From NCBI GenBank assembly GCA_023423855.1, contig JAFAEU010000054.1, forward strand, positions 1 to 6,657: 6,657 nt of DNA, in the 5' to 3' direction. Shown piece after piece: positions 1 to 5,135 of the stretch. Positions within the stretch are counted from its first letter, which is position 1, and each line of letters opens with the position of its first letter. A program made the translations under genes and the position numbers. The notes below the pieces were generated by a model, which made no database searches, was not told the origin of the DNA, and worked only from the letters and a program-made list of their open reading frames with translations. The DNA is from Pseudomonadota bacterium. GTDB lineage: Bacteria > Pseudomonadota > Gammaproteobacteria > Xanthomonadales > Xanthomonadaceae.

Positions 1-89
1 TCGCCGGCACCATCCACCCGCACCCGACGCTCGGCGAAGCCGTGCAGGAAGCCGCGCTGCGCGCGCTGGGCCATGCCCTGCACATCTGA
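1..89 (+). CDS. C-terminal fragment of a pyridine nucleotide-disulfide oxidoreductase, probably dihydrolipoyl dehydrogenase (partial, 5' end outside window)
   Basis: The reading frame starts at base 3 and runs 28 codons to a TGA at 87-89. It encodes a dimerisation-domain tail containing TIHPHPTLGEAVQEAALRA. The HPT-x-x-E-A pattern is the hallmark of the C-terminus of dihydrolipoyl dehydrogenase and related flavoproteins. There its histidine-glutamate pair completes the active site of the partner subunit in the dimer. The E3 enzyme reoxidises dihydrolipoamide in 2-oxoacid dehydrogenase complexes, passing electrons through FAD to NAD+ in the cytoplasm. The protein ends with GHALHI directly after this segment, as in short-tailed E3-type enzymes. 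The FAD site, redox disulfide and NAD site lie outside the window, so a mercuric reductase-like or other family member cannot be excluded. Confidence 0.72.
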   Translation, partial: AGTIHPHPTLGEAVQEAALRALGHALHI

Positions 90-109
90 TCCAGGGAACC
101 ACTGAACAA

Positions 110-181
110 TTGTCATTTCGAGCGCAGCGAGAAATCTGCTCCTTGATTTCCCGAGATTTCTCACTTCGTTCGAAATGACAA
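110..181. repeat. Dispersed palindromic repeat, copy 1 (AT-type arms)
   Basis: The left arm at 110-137 begins TTGTCATTTCGAGCG. The right arm at 154-181 ends TTCGAAATGACAA. They are inverted and match at 25 of 28 positions, separated by 16 bases. Each arm is itself a small hairpin (ATTTC pairing with GAAAT). The element fills the gap between the oxidoreductase stop and ilvE, so transcripts crossing it should fold. It could work as a terminator or an mRNA-stabilising element, although no U-tract follows. Its right arm contains an ATG at 175 that is in frame with ilvE and could mislead start prediction. Confidence 0.85.
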
Positions 182-225
182 GCAGGGCTTTTCTGCATCG
201 CCCCACTCTCCTTTCGGCCATAGCC

Positions 226-1326
226 ATGAGCACAGACCCTTCCGCCACGTTCCGCCTCTTCCCGTCCGACCACCCGGTCCCCGACGACGCGCGCGACGCC
301 ATCCTCGCCAGCCCCGGCTTCGGCCAGCACTTCAGCGACCACATGGCGGCGATCGACTGGACCGTCGACGCGGGCTGGCACGACGCGCGCGTGCAGGCCT
401 ACGGCCCGCTGGTCCTGTCGCCCGCGTCGGCGGTGCTGCACTACGGCCAGGAAATCTTCGAGGGCCTGAAGGCGTTCCGCCACGCCGACGGCTCGGTCTG
501 GAGCTTCCGCCCCGAAGCCAACGGCGCGCGCCTGCAGCGCTCCGCGCGGCGCCTCGCGCTGCCGGAACTGCCGGTGGACCTGTTCGTCGAATCGATCCGG
601 CAGCTGGTGCGGGCCGACGCGGCGTGGGTGCCGTCGGGCGGCGAATCCAGCCTCTACATCCGCCCCTTCATGATCGCCAACGAGGACTTCCTCGGCGTGC
701 GCCCGGCGCAGCGCGTGGCCTACTACGTCATCGCCAGCCCGGCCGGCGCCTACTTCAAGGGCGGGATCAAGCCGGTGTCGATCTGGCTGTCGCGCGACTA
801 CGCGCGCGCCGGGCGCGGCGGCACCGGCGCGGCCAAGTGCGGCGGCAACTACGCCGCCTCGCTGCTGCCGCAGAAGCAGGCCTACGACAACGGCTGCGCG
901 CAGGTGCTGTTCCTCGACGCCGAGAGCGGTCGCCACGTCGAGGAACTGGGCGCCATGAACCTGTTCCTGGTCGGGCGCGACGGCCGCGTGGCCACGCCGG
1001 AACTGTCCGGCAGCATCCTCGAAGGCATCACCCGCGCCAGCGTGATCCAGCTGCTGCGCGACCGCGGCCACGAGGTGGTCGAACGCCGCATCGACATCGC
1101 CGAATGGATCGACGGCGTGCGCTCGGGCGAGATCGCCGAAGTCTTCGCCTGCGGCACGGCGGCCAGCATCTCGCCCATCGGCGTGCTCAAGGGCCATGAT
1201 TTCAGCGTCGGCAGCGCCGACGCCGAGGCCGGCGAAGTGACGATGGCGATCCGCAGGGACCTGACCGACATCCAGTACGGCCGCGCGCCCGACCGGCACG
1301 GCTGGCTGACGCGGTTGACGGCGTGA
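226..1326 (+). CDS. ilvE: Branched-chain amino acid aminotransferase (PLP fold type IV, 366 aa)
   Basis: The enzyme interconverts leucine, isoleucine and valine with their 2-oxoacids using 2-oxoglutarate/glutamate, in the cytoplasm (EC 2.6.1.42). An EIFEGLKAFR block and SLYIRPFMIA, typical of the larger BCAT group, are followed by GTGAAKCGGNYAASL, whose K204 is the expected PLP-binding lysine. The class IV signature E-x-G-x-x-N-x-F is present as E240-L-G-A-M-N-L-F247. The C-terminal part carries the usual SGSILEGITR and FACGTAA segments. Length fits the family of about 360 residues. I chose ATG 226 because the longer in-frame start at 175 lies inside the upstream palindromic repeat and would add 17 residues of repeat and leader sequence. 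No convincing Shine-Dalgarno precedes 226, so the start is less certain than the function. The substrate class is well supported; the exact amino acid preference is inferred. Confidence 0.95.
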   Translation: MSTDPSATFRLFPSDHPVPDDARDAILASPGFGQHFSDHMAAIDWTVDAGWHDARVQAYGPLVLSPASAVLHYGQEIFEGLKAFRHADGSVWSFRPEANGARLQRSARRLALPELPVDLFVESIRQLVRADAAWVPSGGESSLYIRPFMIANEDFLGVRPAQRVAYYVIASPAGAYFKGGIKPVSIWLSRDYARAGRGGTGAAKCGGNYAASLLPQKQAYDNGCAQVLFLDAESGRHVEELGAMNLFLVGRDGRVATPELSGSILEGITRASVIQLLRDRGHEVVERRIDIAEWIDGVRSGEIAEVFACGTAASISPIGVLKGHDFSVGSADAEAGEVTMAIRRDLTDIQYGRAPDRHGWLTRLTA

Positions 1327-1345
1327 GGAAAAAGAACGCCGTCAA
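1315..1345 (+). terminator. Stem-loop spanning the ilvE stop codon (possible terminator or 3' stabiliser)
   Basis: TTGACGGCGT (1315-1324) and ACGCCGTCAA (1336-1345) are perfect inverted 10-mers around an 11-base purine loop. The first base of the TGA stop lies in the stem and the other two in the loop. The sequence after the stem is purine-rich (GGAAAAGAAC), not a U-tract, so this does not fit a standard intrinsic terminator. It may mark a Rho-dependent end or protect the 3' end of the ilvE mRNA. Confidence 0.5.
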
Positions 1346-1356
1346 GGAAAAGAACA

Positions 1357-1493
1357 TTGTCATTTCGAGCGCAGCGAGAAATCTCGGTCGGGGTGATCCT
1401 CCGAACACCTGCCGTTTCAACCTCGGACTTGATCCGGGGAAAGATTTCGACCTTTGATCCGACGCAGATCCCTCACTGCGTTCGGGATGACAA
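1357..1493. repeat. Dispersed palindromic repeat, copy 2 (hybrid arms)
   Basis: The left arm (1357-1384) is nearly identical to copy 1 and begins TTGTCATTTCGAGCGCAGCG. The right arm (1466-1493) is of the GC-type and ends TTCGGGATGACAA. The arms are inverted but differ at the hairpin-closing bases (ATTTC/GAAAT on the left, ATCCC/GGGAT on the right). The 81-base middle contains a small extra hairpin, CCTCGGA-CTTGA-TCCGGGG (1421-1439). A TTG at 1357 lies in frame with the downstream isomerase gene and creates a spurious 66-codon extension. The element occupies most of the 228-base gap between ilvE and the isomerase gene. Confidence 0.78.
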
Positions 1494-1544
1494 GTCGGAC
1501 ATTTCCGGTCCAGCAACAAACCGTAGCTTCATCCCACGTCCACC

Positions 1545-1549
1545 GGGAG
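1545..1549 (+). promoter_or_regulatory. Ribosome binding site of the cyclophilin gene
   Basis: GGGAG ends five bases before the ATG at 1555. This placement, with a signal peptide starting immediately afterwards, fixes 1555 as the start over the longer frame that opens inside the upstream repeat. Confidence 0.7.
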
Positions 1550-1554
1550 CCTGC

Positions 1555-2487
<933 letters not shown>

Positions 2488-2569
2488 ACGCGGGCCACGC
2501 GGAATCGTCACGCGGCGTTTGCCCGCGCGCGCCTAGGCTGCGGTCGTCCCCACCGCAGCCGAGGCACCG

Positions 2570-2866
2570 ATGGCCCTGCTCCGCTTCCGCATCGCCGGCG
2601 ACGACGACCACGTCCGCGCGATCATCAACCTGCTGCAAAGCCTCGACGACATCGAGCACGTCGAGGAGGTCGACGACCTGATGCCGCACATGGACGACGC
2701 GGATTCGAGTTCCGCCGGCCTGTCCGACGCCATCGGCGCGCAGACCCACGGGATCGAGGTGGAAGTCCCCAACCCGTCCACCGCGCGCAAGGTGCGCGAG
2801 GCGGTGGAGGCGCTTGCGTTCGACCTCGATGCGCTGGTGGAGGTCGAGGAGGACGAGGCGGATTAG
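2570..2866 (+). CDS. Small acidic protein of unknown function, possible ferredoxin/ACT-like fold (98 aa)
   Basis: I do not recognise this protein by name. A GAGG motif at 2561-2564 sits five bases before the ATG, and the codon use is the same G/C-ending type as its neighbours, which supports a real gene. It has 26 Asp/Glu against 6 Lys/Arg, no signal peptide, no membrane segment and no cysteine. By eye the pattern is a strand (3-8), helix (12-27), strand (29-34), a polar linker (about 36-60), strand (61-66), helix (70-83) and strand (88-93). This beta-alpha-beta-beta-alpha-beta order would fit a ferredoxin-like or ACT-like regulatory domain; that is inference only. It follows the isomerase gene by 82 bases and is convergent with the aldo/keto reductase gene, so it may be the last gene of a transcript or its own unit. 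A cytosolic location is expected. Confidence 0.8.
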   Translation: MALLRFRIAGDDDHVRAIINLLQSLDDIEHVEEVDDLMPHMDDADSSSAGLSDAIGAQTHGIEVEVPNPSTARKVREAVEALAFDLDALVEVEEDEAD

Positions 2867-2892
2867 GCAGATCGTCCATCCGTCCCTGACAG

Positions 2893-3009
2893 GCCGTCAT
2901 CCCGGCGAAAGCCGGGATCCATTTTCACGGCCAACTGTCCCGAGGCGCGGTCCCACGCCCCTGGTCGAGGAAGATCCAAATGGATCCCTGCTTTCGCCGG
3001 GATGACGGC
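2893..3009. repeat. Dispersed palindromic repeat, copy 3 (CCCGGCGAAAGCCGGG type), between convergent genes
   Basis: The arms at 2893-2924 and 2978-3009 are 32 bases each, inverted, and match at 31 positions, with 53 bases between. Each arm begins or ends with GTCATCCCGGCG or its complement. The left arm holds a perfect 8-bp hairpin, ATCCCGGC-GAAA-GCCGGGAT, closed by a GAAA tetraloop; the single mismatch weakens the matching hairpin in the right arm. The element lies exactly in the gap between the ends of the small acidic gene and the convergent aldo/keto reductase gene. It is therefore a good candidate for a bidirectional transcription barrier, although no T-tract flanks it. Confidence 0.88.
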
Positions 3010-3034
3010 TGACTGACGACAGCCGTTCCTAGGC

Positions 3035-3988
3035 TCAATCCGCCGCCGGCAGCGCGTCGATCAATTCCACCATGCGCCTGCGCTGCGCCTCGTCCGGCAG
3101 CCGCCCGCGCGCCGCGCCGAGGTTGTCGAGCATGTTGCGCGCCTTGCTGGTCGCGGGCGTGATGCAGGTCACCGCCGGGTGCGCGGCGACGAACTTGAGC
3201 ATGAACTGCGCCCAGGAATGCGCGTCGAATTCCGCCGCCCACGCCGGCAGCGGCCGGTCGCCGATCCGGCTCCACAGCCGCGTCCGCCCGAACGGCAGGT
3301 AGACCAGCACGCCGATCCCGCGCGCCTGCGCCAGCGGCAGGATCGTCTCCTCGACGTCGCGGTTGTCGATCGCGTAGTCGACGCCGATGAAGTCCAGCGG
3401 CTCCCTCTCCATCGCCTCGATCAACCGCGGATAGGCCGGCTTGCTGGTCGAGGTCACGCCGATGTAGCGCACCCGGCCTTCGGCCTTGAGCGCCTTCAGG
3501 ATGCCGAGCTGGGTCGGGATGTCGGCCAGGTTGTGCACCTGGACCAGGTCGAGCTTGTCCTTGCCGAGATGCCGGAACGAAGTCTCGATCTGCTCACGCG
3601 CCGCGGCCGGATCGGCCTTGTCCCCGCCGCGCGGCACGACGTTCACCTTGGTCGCCCAGAACACCTTGTCGGTGAGACCAAGCTCGCGCGCGAGATCGCC
3701 CGCCACCTCCTCCGACGCGCCATAGGACGGCGCCGTGTCGAACACCGTCCCGCCGCCGTCGACCAGCGCCTTGAGCACGTCGCGCAGCGCCGAAACGTCC
3801 TCGCTGCGCGCCACCTGGGAAAACGTCGCCGAACTTCCCAGGCCCACCAGCGGCACCTGTTCCCCGCTGGAGGGAATGGCGCGGGTCAGCAGCGGCGCCG
3901 CGTCGGCGGCGAGCAGCCGTCCGGGCGGCAGGGCGGCCGCCATCGCGGCGGCCAGCGAGAACTTCAGGCAATCACGGCGCGTGGTCAT
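3035..3988 (-). CDS. Tat-exported aldo/keto reductase (317 aa)
   Basis: Aldo/keto reductases reduce carbonyls with NAD(P)H in a TIM barrel. The N-terminus TTRRDCLKFSLAAAMAAALP is a twin-arginine signal (RRDxLK followed by a moderately hydrophobic stretch and an Ala-rich cleavage region near residues 27-31), so export of a folded enzyme to the periplasm is predicted. The mature part keeps the catalytic tetrad: D84 and Y89 in FDTAPSYG, K114 in FWATKV, and H152 in LVQVHN. Later segments YIGVTST, FIGVDYAIDNRDVEETILP and GVLVYLPFGR are typical barrel strands, and TCITPATSKARNMLDN matches the cofactor-phosphate-binding region. AAGGAG (3996-4001 on the reverse strand) sits 7 bases before the ATG. 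It is convergent with the small acidic gene and divergent from the phosphoesterase operon, so it is probably monocistronic. The family and tetrad are clear; the physiological substrate is unknown. Confidence 0.93.
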   Translation of the reverse strand: MTTRRDCLKFSLAAAMAAALPPGRLLAADAAPLLTRAIPSSGEQVPLVGLGSSATFSQVARSEDVSALRDVLKALVDGGGTVFDTAPSYGASEEVAGDLARELGLTDKVFWATKVNVVPRGGDKADPAAAREQIETSFRHLGKDKLDLVQVHNLADIPTQLGILKALKAEGRVRYIGVTSTSKPAYPRLIEAMEREPLDFIGVDYAIDNRDVEETILPLAQARGIGVLVYLPFGRTRLWSRIGDRPLPAWAAEFDAHSWAQFMLKFVAAHPAVTCITPATSKARNMLDNLGAARGRLPDEAQRRRMVELIDALPAAD

Positions 3989-4050
3989 GCGCGGTCTCCT
4001 TCGGGGGCGGGACGGGCGTTCGCGGCGATGCGGCAGGCCCGAGTCTGGCC

Positions 4051-4067
4051 AATCCGGCGCGCGGATT
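4051..4067. promoter_or_regulatory. Short palindrome upstream of the aldo/keto reductase gene (possible operator)
   Basis: AATCCG and CGGATT are perfect 6-mer arms around GCGCG, about 60 bases upstream of the reductase start. The position and symmetry would suit a dimeric repressor or activator, but a 6-bp palindrome in G+C-rich DNA can arise by chance. Confidence 0.2.
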
Positions 4068-4091
4068 CAAACCGCGGTGCGGCATTGTGCT

Positions 4092-4117
4092 GCGTGTGCA
4101 CGCCTGCGTGCACACGC
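4092..4117. promoter_or_regulatory. Perfect 12-bp inverted repeat in the divergent promoter region
   Basis: GCGTGTGCACGC (4092-4103) and GCGTGCACACGC (4106-4117) are perfect inverted copies separated by CT. It lies between the divergent reductase and phosphoesterase genes, 104 bases from the former start and 277 from the latter. It does not share the GTCAT ends of the dispersed repeats. It may be an operator or a structured DNA/RNA hairpin; the regulator is unknown. Confidence 0.45.
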
Positions 4118-4150
4118 CATCGCCGGCAATTCCGTCACGCCGGCCACCCG

Positions 4151-4198
4151 CCATCCCGCCATCCCGCCATCCCGTCATCCCGCCATCCCGCCATCCCG
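4151..4198. repeat. Octamer tandem repeat (CCATCCCG, 6 copies)
   Basis: Six head-to-tail 8-mers run without interruption. Five read CCATCCCG and the fourth reads TCATCCCG; a degenerate copy (CCACCCG) precedes them at 4144-4150. The variant TCATCCCG is the same octamer that opens the palindromic repeat starting 14 bases downstream. This suggests expansion by slippage from a repeat end. The unit length is not a multiple of three and the array is intergenic, so coding is not expected. Confidence 0.85.
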
Positions 4199-4211
4199 AC
4201 GCCCCACAGAA

Positions 4212-4296
4212 TGTCATCCCGACCGAAGGGAGGGATCTGGCCGGCGGACTCACGATGGCCATGGAAGCGGGATCCCTCCCTTCGGTCGGGATGACA
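4212..4296. repeat. Dispersed palindromic repeat, copy 4 (perfect 26-bp arms)
   Basis: The left arm 4212-4237 begins TGTCATCCCGACCGAAGGGA. The right arm 4271-4296 is its exact reverse complement (26 of 26), and 33 bases separate them. The core (GACCGAAGGGAGGGAT) differs from the GAGCGCAGCGAGGGAT core seen at the right end of the window, yet both arms carry the same changes. It lies 97 bases upstream of the phosphoesterase start and could isolate or modulate that operon's transcription. Confidence 0.9.
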
Positions 4297-4375
4297 CCCG
4301 AGAGGGTTGGCACGGCCTGCCTGCAACCTTGGGCGAATGTCGCCCACCCGGCCAAACCGACTAGCATGCGTGGGG

Positions 4376-4382
4376 AAAGGAG
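4376..4382 (+). promoter_or_regulatory. Ribosome binding site of the metallophosphoesterase gene
   Basis: AAAGGAG is a strong Shine-Dalgarno sequence, with a somewhat long 11-base spacer to the ATG at 4394. It supports this start over a TTG at 4307, which would add 29 residues unlike the family, upstream of the invariant metal-binding N-terminus. Confidence 0.6.
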
Positions 4383-4393
4383 CCCCGCACGAC

Positions 4394-5134
4394 ATGCGCA
4401 TCGCCCTGCTCGCCGACCTGCACGCCAACCGCGAAGCGACCGAGGCCTGCCTGGCCGCGCTCGAACGCGAGCGCTGCGCGCGGTACGTCTTCCTCGGCGA
4501 CCTCGTGGGCTACGGCGCGGATCCCGGCTGGGTGGTCGACACCGTTCGAACGCACGTCGAACGTGGTGCGATCGCGGTGCTCGGCAACCACGATCAGGCC
4601 GCGGTCGAGGCGCCGTCCGAACGCATGGTGCCCGAGGCACGCGCCGCGATCGCGTGGACGCAAGGCCAACTCGACGACGCGCAGACCGCCTTCCTGCGCG
4701 CGCTGCCGCTGCAGGTCGAAGACGAGGATCGCCTGTACGTGCATGCCAACGCCTGGGCGCCCGCGGACTGGGGCTACGTCTCCGGCCGCGCCGCGGCCAC
4801 GCGCAGCCTCGAGGCGACGGCGCAGCGACTCACCTTCTGCGGCCACGAGCACCGGCCCGCGCTGTACTACGCGCAGCCCGGACCGGCCGGGCATTTCGAA
4901 CCCGTGCCCGGCCAGCCGGTGCCGCTGCGCGGTTCGCGGCGCTGGCTCGCGATCCCCGGCGCCTGCGGCCAGCCGCGCGACGGCAACCCGGCCGCGGCCT
5001 GCGCGGTCTACGACAGCGACGACGGCAGCCTGGCCTTCCTGCGCGTGCCCTACGACCACGAGCGCGCCGCCGCGAAGATCGTCGCCGCCGGCCTGCCCGG
5101 ACTGTTCGCGCAGCGCCTGCTAGCGGGAGGCTGA
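4394..5134 (+). CDS. Calcineurin-like metallophosphoesterase (246 aa), first gene of a two-gene operon
   Basis: A cytosolic two-metal phosphoesterase. The metal-binding motifs appear in family order: D8-L-H10 at the very N-terminus, GDLVGYG (35-41), GNHD (64-67), a histidine at 117 (YVHANAW) and GHEH (150-153). The GDLVGYG-x-DP and LGNHD pattern resembles the small YfcE/MJ0936-like bacterial and archaeal phosphodiesterases more than PP1/PP2A, which have GNHE. Length is usual for that group. There is no signal peptide or membrane segment. Its TGA is one base from the ATG of the kinase-USP gene, so the two are surely co-transcribed and probably translationally coupled. From this context it may remove phosphates placed by the kinase or hydrolyse a nucleotide sensed by the USP domain. 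The chemistry class is secure; the substrate is inference. Confidence 0.9.
   Translation: MRIALLADLHANREATEACLAALERERCARYVFLGDLVGYGADPGWVVDTVRTHVERGAIAVLGNHDQAAVEAPSERMVPEARAAIAWTQGQLDDAQTAFLRALPLQVEDEDRLYVHANAWAPADWGYVSGRAAATRSLEATAQRLTFCGHEHRPALYYAQPGPAGHFEPVPGQPVPLRGSRRWLAIPGACGQPRDGNPAAACAVYDSDDGSLAFLRVPYDHERAAAKIVAAGLPGLFAQRLLAGG
5125..5130 (+). promoter_or_regulatory. Ribosome binding site of the kinase-USP gene
   Basis: GGGAGG lies inside the last codons of the phosphoesterase gene, five bases before the ATG at 5136. The stop and start are separated by a single base, an arrangement that favours translational coupling. Confidence 0.7.
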
Positions 5135-5135
5135 G

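Noticed and set aside
2489..2527. CGCGGGC/GCCCGCG stem after the cyclophilin gene as a terminator
   Set aside because: Only 7 bp with a 25-base loop and no U-tract in very G+C-rich sequence; chance pairing is likely.
2532..3035. CCTAGGCT octamer occurring at 2532 and 3028
   Set aside because: Two copies of an octamer without flanking similarity; no attachment-site or duplication structure around them.
4144..4198. Octamer array considered as a CRISPR array
   Set aside because: The 8-base units are contiguous with no spacers, and no cas gene is present.
3179..4294. Long plus-strand frame opposite the aldo/keto reductase gene
   Set aside because: It is antisense to an intact AKR with a Tat signal, its protein is Arg-rich without domains, and it runs on through intergenic repeats.
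4308..4326. TGGCACG considered as a sigma-54 -24 element for the phosphoesterase operon
   Set aside because: A matching GC -12 element is not at the required distance: the candidate GCs lie 10 or 14 bases from the GG instead of 12.
4213..4390. Peptides such as VIPTEGRD encoded through copy 4
   Set aside because: These are translated repeat arms with no start, ribosome site or family similarity, a common source of false annotations.
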